A stretch of 64,000 nt of DNA from NCBI GenBank assembly GCA_013822765.1, contig PNKY01000007.1, positions 1 through 64,000 on the forward strand, read 5' to 3'. This DNA comes from Rhodospirillum sp. (GTDB lineage: Bacteria; Pseudomonadota; Alphaproteobacteria; Dongiales; Dongiaceae). Under the pieces are notes generated by a model. That model was not told the DNA's origin. It did not search any database and saw nothing but the letters and a program-made list of their open reading frames with translations. Positions within the stretch are counted from its first letter, which is position 1. Every line of letters starts with the position of its first letter. This document shows positions 46,896 to 54,925 of the stretch, piece after piece. The translations under genes were made by a program, and so were the position numbers.

Positions 46896-47558
46896 CTAGG
46901 TGAACACTGCGAGCGCGATCTTGCCGAGGCCGAGCACGACCAGAGCGAGCCAGATGACGGCCGCGATCGAGGCGATGTAGCCGAGGATCGCCATCCATCC
47001 GTCGAGTTCGATCAGCGCCAGGGCGAAGAGGATGAGCGCAACCGCCTGCGGCAGGTTGCCCATGGGAATTGGCAGCGCCAGCGTCAGGGCATGGATGACG
47101 CCGACGACGCCGATCATGCGCTCCCCGACGCCGACAACAACCGGCGTCAGGCGCGGCCGGACCGGCTTCTCGAGCCAGCGCAGCAGCGGATTGGTCTTCA
47201 CGATGAATTTCGACAGCTGTGCGCGGCTGAAGCTCTTCCGGCTGACCCAGTCTGGGAAAGCCGGCTCGTCCTTCGCGAGGATGAGCTGGACCGAGATGAC
47301 CAGGATCGCCATGCCGGTGACGAAACTGACGCCGGGCACGCCGGGGAAGGGCAGCAGGTTGGGTATCGCGAACAGCATGAGCAGCAGGCCGAAGCCGCGT
47401 TCGCCCAGCGCGTCCAGCATCTGGCCGAACGAGACCGTGTCATCCGGCGGCCCGATGGTCAGCCGGTGCAAGACCTGCGAAGCCGTCTCGCGTGGCGTGT
47501 GCTGTGATGGCGTATAGGCGTCCAAGGCAACCGTCCCGTAAGTTCCATAGGGGAACAC
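46896..47558 (-). CDS. exoD: ExoD family membrane protein
   Basis: A 220-residue protein with the ExoD pattern: a short cytoplasmic part (SQVLHRLTIG, VSFGQMLDALGERGFGLLLM), the FAIPNLLPFPGVPGVSFVTG membrane segment, a basic loop, and a C-terminal hairpin of membrane helices (ALTLALPIPMGNLPQAVALILFALALIELDG). In rhizobia ExoD affects exopolysaccharide production and nodule invasion by an unknown mechanism. It starts 25 bases after the B12-protein gene stop on the same strand. Confidence 0.85.
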   Translation of the reverse strand: MFPYGTYGTVALDAYTPSQHTPRETASQVLHRLTIGPPDDTVSFGQMLDALGERGFGLLLMLFAIPNLLPFPGVPGVSFVTGMAILVISVQLILAKDEPAFPDWVSRKSFSRAQLSKFIVKTNPLLRWLEKPVRPRLTPVVVGVGERMIGVVGVIHALTLALPIPMGNLPQAVALILFALALIELDGWMAILGYIASIAAVIWLALVVLGLGKIALAVFT

Positions 47559-47583
47559 CCGACGGGCCCTGGGATTGCAAACG

Positions 47584-49287
47584 TTAACTGGCCGCCAGGC
47601 GCTCCATCAATTCTGCGAGATCGGCGCAGGGGATGGCGCCGGTCTGACGCAGCTCGTTCTCCACGTCGACCGGCAGGTTCCGGTCCGCGTCGCTCATGAT
47701 CTCGTTGAGCCGCCCGCCGACATAGATCGCGACCTCCAGGTTGCGCGCGGCGCATTCCGCCTTCAGGCGCTGCACATAGGACAGCGCGACGCCGTTGTAG
47801 GTCGCGAGCACCAGCACCCTGGCGCCGCTGGATCGCAGGATCTCGGCGAGATCGTCGGGATCGGTGCTGATGCCGCCATCCACCATCGTGAGGCCCGCGC
47901 GCCCGCCGATCATGTCCATCAGGCGCTTGCCGTAGAAATGCACGTCGGTCGATGCGGTGCAGACCTTGGTCTTGGCGCCGCGCAGGCGCTCGCGCGCGGC
48001 CGCGTCCAGCTGGCTGAGCACGTCCTCGGCTGTCGCTTCCATTTCGGTGGCGTGCGGGCTCTGCAAGACGCGCCCGGGCTCGCCTGCGATCTGTTCCAGA
48101 CGGTGAGCGCCCAATCGGCGGAGCGCCAGCAGCACCTGCGCCGGATCGCGGATGTCGATGCCGGCGCCGTCCAGCGCATCCAGCGCGCGCCTCTTGAAGG
48201 CTTCGGCCCCGGCCAGAAGCCGCGGCACCAGCGCCACCGCCTGTGTTTGGTCGAACAGCGGCAGCAGGCCCGGCAACCGTTCCGCCAGGCGTCGTCCCGC
48301 GCGGTGGGCCGCCACCACTTCCTGCGGCGCGGGGATGCGCTGGGCCTCGGTCACCGGCACCGGATTGACCGCGTGGCCGCTGGGTTGCGTCGCCTGTCCC
48401 ATCAAATCGACCAGCAGATAGCTCGCCAGCGCGCCATAGTTGGCGGCATCGGATGGGCCGTAGGCGGTGGTGTTGCCATAGAGCATGGAGCCGGGCGCCG
48501 GGTTCACGACGGCGAGCGCGCGCTGGAAGGCAAGCCGCGTCACCGGGTCGCCAAAGGTATGGCCGAAGCAATGGGCAACGCGCGCGCCGACCAGCTCCTC
48601 CACCACGTAGCGCTCGATCGCCGCGGCGCCGAGCGCCGAAGCAAGGTCGGAGAACCACGCGGCGAACCCGTCGTCGAGATTGGAATGGACCAGCACCTCG
48701 ACCTTCTGCGCGGCGATCAGGCCGAGCGCGCGCACGGTGGCGAGCGTCGTCTCCACATCGTCATCCCAATGCGGCAAGCGAAAGGTGAAATACTGGCCGA
48801 GATTGCCGATGATGGTGGCGCCCGCCTGCAGCGCCGCGGCGGTGTTCTCCAGCGCCGCTGGCGTGCCCATGACGAAGTCGCCGAAATGCGGCGCGACCGG
48901 CGCCATCTGCGTGAGGGCGCGGAACGCCTCCGCCGTGTCGAGGATGAGCCCGGTGCCGCGCGGCTTGCCGCGGCGCAGATGCGCCGGATAGCCCATGCTC
49001 CAATCGAGGCAGATGCCGTAGCGGTCGGGGGCGCAGCCCTCATAAATCTCGGCCCAGGCGCGGCGGCTCTGTTCCGGATCGCGATAGCCGATCTGGGCAT
49101 GGAACATCAGGCGGTTCGATTCCATCGCGCGGCGCTTGAACTCCGCTTCGCTCGCGACGCCGTGGAGATCGAGGAACGGGCAGCGTTGCACTGTGACCGA
49201 TGCGGCCAACGCGCGCCCTTCGACGAGGGCGGCGCGGCCATCCGGCAGCCCGTCAGGAAACAGCGCGTCGCGCGAGAGTGGCGGCAC
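47584..49287 (-). CDS. Single-chain cobalamin-dependent mutase-like protein, function unknown
   Basis: A 567-residue protein that seems to join a mutase-type TIM barrel and a B12-binding domain. The C-terminal domain (about 440-567) has STDVHFYGKRLMDM, the DxHxxG motif (Asp448, His450, Gly453) of base-off/His-on cobalamin binding, followed by a LTMVDGGISTDPDD strand-turn. The barrel part (about 75-330) contains WAEIYEGCAPDRYGICLDW and GATIIGNLGQYFTFRLPHWD, resembling methylmalonyl-CoA mutase and glutamate-mutase-epsilon-like proteins. I cannot name the substrate. The start is GTG at 49287, one base after the NUDIX stop; no in-frame ATG lies near. Neighbours (NUDIX, pgk, exoD) give no clear pathway. 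Confidence 0.7.
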   Translation of the reverse strand: MPPLSRDALFPDGLPDGRAALVEGRALAASVTVQRCPFLDLHGVASEAEFKRRAMESNRLMFHAQIGYRDPEQSRRAWAEIYEGCAPDRYGICLDWSMGYPAHLRRGKPRGTGLILDTAEAFRALTQMAPVAPHFGDFVMGTPAALENTAAALQAGATIIGNLGQYFTFRLPHWDDDVETTLATVRALGLIAAQKVEVLVHSNLDDGFAAWFSDLASALGAAAIERYVVEELVGARVAHCFGHTFGDPVTRLAFQRALAVVNPAPGSMLYGNTTAYGPSDAANYGALASYLLVDLMGQATQPSGHAVNPVPVTEAQRIPAPQEVVAAHRAGRRLAERLPGLLPLFDQTQAVALVPRLLAGAEAFKRRALDALDGAGIDIRDPAQVLLALRRLGAHRLEQIAGEPGRVLQSPHATEMEATAEDVLSQLDAAARERLRGAKTKVCTASTDVHFYGKRLMDMIGGRAGLTMVDGGISTDPDDLAEILRSSGARVLVLATYNGVALSYVQRLKAECAARNLEVAIYVGGRLNEIMSDADRNLPVDVENELRQTGAIPCADLAELMERLAAS

Positions 49288-49288
49288 G

Positions 49289-49849
49289 CTAGAAATCTCC
49301 GGTCTCCCCCGGCGGGTTGGTGTAGGCCGCGAAGCTGTCGAGGTGGCGGCTCTCCTGGAACTGGTGCAGCGCCCAACGCACCGAGGGGAAGGCGAGGTCG
49401 TCCCACGGAATCTTGTCGAACTCGAACAGGCCGACCTCCAGGCTTTCCGGCCCGGCGCTGACGTCATCGCTGACGAGGCGCGCGCGGTACATCAGCTGCA
49501 CCTGGCTGATGCGCGGCACGGCATAGACCGCGAGCAGGGTGTCGATCTCGATTCTGGCGCGCGCCTCTTCCCACGCCTCGCGAGCGGCGCCGGCGGTGGT
49601 CGTCTCGTGCTGCTCCAGGAATCCGGCGGGGAGAGTCCAGTGTCCCTTGCGCGGGTTGATGGCGCGCCGGCACATCAGGATGCGGTCGCCCCAATGACAG
49701 ACCGAGCCGACCACGATCTTCGGGTTCTCGTAGTTGATGAAGCCGCAATCGGCGCACACCTGGCGCGTGCGGTTGTCGCCCTCCGGAACGGCGCTGACGA
49801 AGTTGGTGCTCCGCATCGGTGCGGGCGCTGCGCTGCTCTTCTCGCTCAT
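49289..49849 (-). CDS. NUDIX hydrolase with N-terminal zinc ribbon
   Basis: A 186-residue protein. The zinc ribbon starts CADCGFINYENPKIVVGSVC, with only part of the usual four cysteines, as in ADP-ribose/NADH-type hydrolases. The NUDIX box is GFLEQHETTTAGAAREAWEE, with the REAWEE core and Ala where a Gly usually follows. The start at 49849 (MSEKSSAAP) is chosen from several; the frame is open further upstream. It lies in series pgk, NUDIX, B12 protein with short gaps. Confidence 0.85.
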   Translation of the reverse strand: MSEKSSAAPAPMRSTNFVSAVPEGDNRTRQVCADCGFINYENPKIVVGSVCHWGDRILMCRRAINPRKGHWTLPAGFLEQHETTTAGAAREAWEEARARIEIDTLLAVYAVPRISQVQLMYRARLVSDDVSAGPESLEVGLFEFDKIPWDDLAFPSVRWALHQFQESRHLDSFAAYTNPPGETGDF

Positions 49850-49899
49850 CGACGCAGTCTGGCGAAGCATGCCATCGCTGGCAAGCCCACCGCCGCCCG

Positions 49900-51096
49900 T
49901 CACTTGGTTGTCAATGCCGCGACGCCCGGCAATTCCTTGCCTTCCAGCCATTCCAGGAACGCGCCGCCGGCGGTCGAGACGTAGGAGAACTGTTCCTCGA
50001 CGCCCGCCGCGGCCAGCGCCGCCACGGTGTCGCCGCCTCCTGCCACCGACAGCAACGCTTTGGCCGTGGTCAGCGCGGCGGCTTCCTTGGCCACCGCCAC
50101 CGTCGCGCGCTCGAAGGGCGGCGTCTCGAACGCGCCGAGCGGGCCGTTCCACACCAGGGTCTTGCAGCTCTTCATCTCCGCGACGATCGCCGCCACGGTC
50201 TTCGGGCCGACATCCAGGATCATCTTGTCCTTCGGCACTACGTTGGCTGCGATCGTCTCGACCGGCGGATTGGGTTTGAACTCGCCTGCTACCACAGCGT
50301 CGACCGGCAGCAGGATCTTGCAGTTCTTGGCCTGCGCCTTTTTCAAGATCTCGCGTGCGGTGTCGGCCATCTCGCGCTCGGCCAGCGACTTGCCGATCTC
50401 GGCGCCCTGCGCAAACAGGAAGGTGTTGGCCATGCCGCCGCCGATCACCAGCCGGTCGACCTTGCTGACCAGGTTGCCGAGCAGGTCGAGCTTGGTGGAT
50501 ACCTTGGCGCCGCCGACGATCGCCATCACCGGCCGCTTGGGATTCTCGAGCGCCGCCTGCAGGTGATCGAGCTCCGCCTGCATCAAGCGCCCGGCCGCGG
50601 CCGGCAATGCATGCGCGATGCCCTCGGTCGAGGCATGGGCACGGTGCGCGGCAGAGAAGGCATCGTTGACATAGAGATCGCCGAGCGAAGCCAACTGCTT
50701 GATGAAGGCAGCGTCGTTCGCCTCCTCGCCGTCGTGGAAGCGCAGATTCTCCAGTAGCAGCACGTCGCCGTCCTTCAGCGCCTTGACCGCTTGCTCGGCC
50801 GCCGGACCGATGCAATCCTCGGCGAAAGCAACCTTGCGGCCGAGCGCCTTGGTCAGCGGCTCGACCAGCGGCTTCTGCGAGAATTCCGCCGCGCGCTTGC
50901 CCTTGGGCCGGCCGAAATGCGACAGCACGATCACCCTGGCGCCCTTGCCGCTCAGTGCCTTGAGCGTTTCCGCCGAGCGTTCGATGCGGGTGGCGTCGGT
51001 GACCTTGCCGTCCTTCATCGGGACGTTGAGGTCGCAGCGCACCAGCACGCGCTTGCCGGCAACGTCCAGGTCATCAAGGGTACGGAACTTGGGCAT
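49900..51096 (-). CDS. pgk: Phosphoglycerate kinase
   Basis: A 398-residue glycolytic enzyme that transfers phosphate from 1,3-bisphosphoglycerate to ADP. Segments: [14 protein letters not shown] at the start, [45 protein letters not shown] and [11 protein letters not shown]. The standard length and ATG at 51096 fit. It starts a probable unit with the NUDIX and B12-protein genes (50-bp gap). Confidence 0.98.
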   Translation of the reverse strand: MPKFRTLDDLDVAGKRVLVRCDLNVPMKDGKVTDATRIERSAETLKALSGKGARVIVLSHFGRPKGKRAAEFSQKPLVEPLTKALGRKVAFAEDCIGPAAEQAVKALKDGDVLLLENLRFHDGEEANDAAFIKQLASLGDLYVNDAFSAAHRAHASTEGIAHALPAAAGRLMQAELDHLQAALENPKRPVMAIVGGAKVSTKLDLLGNLVSKVDRLVIGGGMANTFLFAQGAEIGKSLAEREMADTAREILKKAQAKNCKILLPVDAVVAGEFKPNPPVETIAANVVPKDKMILDVGPKTVAAIVAEMKSCKTLVWNGPLGAFETPPFERATVAVAKEAAALTTAKALLSVAGGGDTVAALAAAGVEEQFSYVSTAGGAFLEWLEGKELPGVAALTTK

Positions 51097-51207
51097 TCAG
51101 GTCCTCCAGATCGCCGATATTTGATGAGGGCCCGCCGGAAGGCGATCCGGCGATTGGCGCAGACTCGTGACGTGTCCTATCGTGCGCCGGAAATCAAGAG
51201 GGGTCGC

Positions 51208-51984
51208 ATGACATATCGCTGTGCTTTGATCACCGGCGCCTCCAGCGGGATCGGCGAAGCCTTCGCGCGCGCCCTGCCGAAATCGACCAGCCTGCTGCTG
51301 ACCGGGCGTGACCGGGCCAAGCTGGCGCACCTCGCGAGTGAACTCGCGAACGCCGAGCGCACGGTGCGCAGCGTCGCCGCCGACCTGGCGACCGTGGAGG
51401 GGCGGCAAGCCGTCATCGGATTTGCCGAGGGCCAGCCGGTCGATCTCTTGGTCAACAACGCCGGGGTCGGGCATCTCGGGCGGGTGGTGGACAATCCGCC
51501 CGAGCGCGAATCGGAAATGGCCCTGCTCAACATGGTGGCGCCGGTGGAGCTGACCCGCGCCCTGCTACCCGACATTCTCAAGCGTTCCGGCAAAGGGCGG
51601 CGCGGCGGACTGATCTTCGTGGCGAGCGCGGCGGCCTTCATGCCGATCCCGCTGTTCGCGACCTATGCCGCCAGCAAGGCGTTCCTGCTGCACTACGCCG
51701 AGGCGTTGGCGGAGGAGCTGTCGGACTCGCCGGTCGACGTATTGGCGCTCTGCCCCGGCGCGACCAAGACGCGATTCTTCGAGCGCGCCAGCATGACGCG
51801 ATTCGACAGCCTGCACCAAATGCACGATGCCGACCGGGTGGCGCGCGAGGGACTGCAGGCGCTGGGCCATCGGGTGGTTCACGTGGTGGGGCCGACCAAC
51901 TACCTGGCGACGGCGGCGGCCCGCTTCCTGCCCCGCCGATTCGTCGCCGCGGCGGCCGAGCGGGCCATGCGCCGGTGGCAGTAA
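51208..51984 (+). CDS. SDR family oxidoreductase
   Basis: A 258-residue classical SDR with ALITGASSGIGEAFAR (cofactor motif, residues 6-21), NNAGVGHLG, the catalytic Ser in FVASAAAFMP and YAASKAFLLHYAEAL. The C-terminal LCPGATKTRFF is the usual PG motif loop of this group. Substrate unknown. The frame is open far upstream, but the ATG at 51208 starts the Rossmann fold directly. Divergent from pgk. Confidence 0.9.
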   Translation: MTYRCALITGASSGIGEAFARALPKSTSLLLTGRDRAKLAHLASELANAERTVRSVAADLATVEGRQAVIGFAEGQPVDLLVNNAGVGHLGRVVDNPPERESEMALLNMVAPVELTRALLPDILKRSGKGRRGGLIFVASAAAFMPIPLFATYAASKAFLLHYAEALAEELSDSPVDVLALCPGATKTRFFERASMTRFDSLHQMHDADRVAREGLQALGHRVVHVVGPTNYLATAAARFLPRRFVAAAAERAMRRWQ

Positions 51985-52076
51985 TCCCCGTTCTGTTAAC
52001 CAAACATTTGTCTATTTCCTAACAGGATGCGACGATACCGGCGCTGCGACGACCCCCAGGAGCGCAGAAAAGCAAG

Positions 52077-53792
52077 ATGACCCTCGTTGCGTCGAAACCG
52101 GCAGCGTCATGGCCCTGGCTGAAGTCCTATCCGCCTGGGATCGACTGGCGGACCGAGTTCAAGCCGCGCCCGCTCTACCGCCTGCTGGACGACGCGGCCG
52201 CCCGCCATGGCGACAAATCCTGCATCGACTTCCTCGACCGGCGCTGGAGCTTCACCGACATCAAGGAGCTGTCCGACCGCTTCGCACGCGGGCTGCTCGA
52301 CCAGGGCGTCCAGCCGGGCGACCGGATCGGCCTGTTCCTGCCCAATTGCCCCTACTTCGTCATCGCCTACTTCGGGATCCTGAAGGCCGGCGGGGTGGTG
52401 GTGAATTTCAACCCGCTCTATGCCGACCGCGAAATCGAGCATCAGATCCTGGATGCCGGCGTCGCCATCATGGTGACGATGGGGCTGGAGGGCCTGGTGG
52501 CCAAGCTCCGTCCGCAGTTCGAGCGCACACCGCTGCGGCGCATCATTGTTTGCTCGCTGCCGAAGGCATTGCCCTTCGCCAAGCGGCTGTTTGCACCCTT
52601 CGCCCTCTCCAAGCAGTTGGCGAAGACGGCCAAGGATGTCCATTTCATCCCGTTCGAGGACCTGACCGACAATGATGGCGACGTGACGCCGCCGGCAATT
52701 GATCCGCTGACCACGCTGGCGTTGCTGCAATATACCGGCGGCACGACTGGCGTCGCGAAGGGCGCCGCGCTGACCCACGCCAATGTCGACATCAACGTCC
52801 AGCAGGTGACCCTGTGGTTCAGCGGTTTCCCGGGCGCGGCGGTCCGTTCGCTCGCCATCCTGCCGTTCTTTCATGCCTTCGCGATGACCTGCGTCATGAA
52901 CTGGTCGCTGTCGTCCGGCGCCGAAATGCTGCTGGTGCCGCGCTTCCAGCCCGAGCAGTTGCTGAAGCTGATCGCCAAGAAGAAGCCCTCGGCATTCTGC
53001 GCGGTGCCGACCTTGTTCACCGCGCTCATGAACACGCCGGGCATCGACCAGTATGACTTGAGCTCGATCAATATGATCATCTCCGGCGGCGCGCCGCTGC
53101 CGCTGGAAGTGCGCCAGGATTTCGAGCGGCGCACCGGCGGGCACATCGTCGAAGGCTATGGCCTGTCCGAATCCTCGCCGGTCACCTGCGTCAACCCACC
53201 GGCCCGCGCGAAAGTCGGCTCGATCGGGTTGCCGATGCCCGGCACGATCTGCGAGGTGGTGTCGCTTGATGACCGCAAGACGGTGCTGCCGCCCGGCGAG
53301 ATCGGCGAACTGACCTTCACCGGCCCGCAGGTGATGATGGGCTACTGGAACCGGCCGGATGCGACGGCGGAGACCATTGTCAATGGCCGACTCCACACCG
53401 GCGACGTCGGGCGGATCGACGAGGATGGCTACGTCTTTATCACCGACCGGCTGAAGGAGATGATCATCGCCTCCGGCTTCAAGATCTATCCGCGCAACGT
53501 GGAAGAGGCGATCTATGCCCATCCCGCCGTGCGGGAATGCGCGGTGATCGGCATCGGCGATCCCTATCGCGGCCAGACCGTGAAAGCAGTGATCGCGCTG
53601 AAGAGCGGCGAGCAGCTGACCACCGAAGCGTTGTGCGCGTTCCTCAAGGACAAGCTCTCGCCGATCGAGATGCCGAAGATCGTCGAATTCCGCGCTGACT
53701 TGCCGAAGACGGCGGTCGGCAAGATCCAGAAAAAAGTGCTGATCGAAGAAGAACGGGCCAAGGCGGCCCTCCAGACGGAGACATTATCATGA
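52077..53792 (+). CDS. Long-chain-fatty-acid--CoA ligase
   Basis: A 571-residue adenylate-forming enzyme. AMP-binding motif YTGGTTGVAKGAALTH near residue 220, YGLSESSPVTC near 360, TGDVGRIDEDGYVFITDRLKE near 440, and the C-terminal catalytic Lys in PKTAVGKIQKK. It activates fatty acids with ATP and CoA as the first step of beta-oxidation. It leads a four-gene operon; the thiolase start overlaps its stop by four bases (ATGA). Confidence 0.93.
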   Translation: MTLVASKPAASWPWLKSYPPGIDWRTEFKPRPLYRLLDDAAARHGDKSCIDFLDRRWSFTDIKELSDRFARGLLDQGVQPGDRIGLFLPNCPYFVIAYFGILKAGGVVVNFNPLYADREIEHQILDAGVAIMVTMGLEGLVAKLRPQFERTPLRRIIVCSLPKALPFAKRLFAPFALSKQLAKTAKDVHFIPFEDLTDNDGDVTPPAIDPLTTLALLQYTGGTTGVAKGAALTHANVDINVQQVTLWFSGFPGAAVRSLAILPFFHAFAMTCVMNWSLSSGAEMLLVPRFQPEQLLKLIAKKKPSAFCAVPTLFTALMNTPGIDQYDLSSINMIISGGAPLPLEVRQDFERRTGGHIVEGYGLSESSPVTCVNPPARAKVGSIGLPMPGTICEVVSLDDRKTVLPPGEIGELTFTGPQVMMGYWNRPDATAETIVNGRLHTGDVGRIDEDGYVFITDRLKEMIIASGFKIYPRNVEEAIYAHPAVRECAVIGIGDPYRGQTVKAVIALKSGEQLTTEALCAFLKDKLSPIEMPKIVEFRADLPKTAVGKIQKKVLIEEERAKAALQTETLS

Positions 53793-54925
53793 GCAAGGCG
53801 GTAATCGCCGGCTACGTCCGTTCCCCCTTCCATTTCGCGGGCAAGGGCGCGCTGACCAAGGTGCGGCCTGATGACCTCGCGGCGACGGTGGTGAAAGGCC
53901 TGCTCGAGAAGACCGGCGTGAAGCCGGAGGACATCGAGGACCTGGTGCTCGGCTGCGCGTTTCCGGAAGGCGAGCAGGGGCTCAATGTCGCGCGCCTGAT
54001 CGCCATGATCGCAGGCCTGCCGCAGAGCGTGGCGGGCGCGACGATCAACCGTTTCTGCGGATCGTCGATGCAGTCGATCCACCTGGCGGCGGGCGCGATC
54101 GCGATGAACGCCGGGCAGGCCTTCATCTGCGCCGGCATCGAATCGATGTCGCGCGTGCCGATGATGGGCTTCAACCCGATGCCGAACCCGGCGCTCGCGG
54201 AGAAGATGAAGGGCGCCTACATGTCGATGGGCGAGACCGCCGAGAATGTCGCGAAGAAGTACAAGATCGCGCGCAAGGAGCAGGAGGAGTTTGCCGTCCG
54301 CTCGCATCGCCTGGCGACCGCCGCGCGCCAGGCCGGCAAGCTGACCGACGAGATCATCGCGATCGACGCGGGCAAGGAAAAGGTGGTAAGCGACGGCTGC
54401 ATCCGCGAGGAGACCTCGATGGAGGCGCTCGCCGGCTTGAAGCCCGCTTTCGACGAGAAGGGCAGCGTAACGGCTGGCACCTCCTCGCCGCTGACCGACG
54501 GCGCGTCGGCCTGCCTGGTGACGTCGGAAGACTATGCCAAGGCGAACGGCCTCAAGATCCTCGCGCGCATCAAGTCCAGCGCGGTTGTCGGCTGCGCGCC
54601 GGAGATCATGGGCATCGGCCCGGTGGCCGCAACCGAGCGCGCGCTGAAGCGCGCCGGCCTCACCATCAAGGACATCGACATCATCGAGCTGAACGAGGCG
54701 TTCTCCTCGCAGGCGATCGCCTGCATGCGCGATCTCAAGATCGACCTCGACAAGACCAATATCGATGGCGGCGCGATCGCGCTCGGCCATCCACTCGGCG
54801 CCACCGGCGCGCGCATCACCGGCAAGGCGGCGGCGCTGCTGAAGCGCGAGAGCAAGCAGTTCGCGCTCGCGACCCAGTGCATCGGTGGCGGCCAAGGCAT
54901 CGCCACCATCCTGGAGGCGGCATGA
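53789..54925 (+). CDS. fadA: Acetyl-CoA C-acyltransferase (thiolase)
   Basis: A 378-residue thiolase. The acyl-accepting Cys is in INRFCGSSMQSIH at about residue 88, ELNEAFSSQA is near 300, the catalytic His is in GGAIALGHPLGATGAR near 330, and the second Cys in TQCIGGGQG near 362. It cleaves 3-ketoacyl-CoA to acetyl-CoA and a shortened acyl-CoA. Four-base overlaps with both neighbours show tight coupling. The symbol follows the beta-oxidation context rather than a sequence search. Confidence 0.93.
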   Translation: MSKAVIAGYVRSPFHFAGKGALTKVRPDDLAATVVKGLLEKTGVKPEDIEDLVLGCAFPEGEQGLNVARLIAMIAGLPQSVAGATINRFCGSSMQSIHLAAGAIAMNAGQAFICAGIESMSRVPMMGFNPMPNPALAEKMKGAYMSMGETAENVAKKYKIARKEQEEFAVRSHRLATAARQAGKLTDEIIAIDAGKEKVVSDGCIREETSMEALAGLKPAFDEKGSVTAGTSSPLTDGASACLVTSEDYAKANGLKILARIKSSAVVGCAPEIMGIGPVAATERALKRAGLTIKDIDIIELNEAFSSQAIACMRDLKIDLDKTNIDGGAIALGHPLGATGARITGKAAALLKRESKQFALATQCIGGGQGIATILEAA

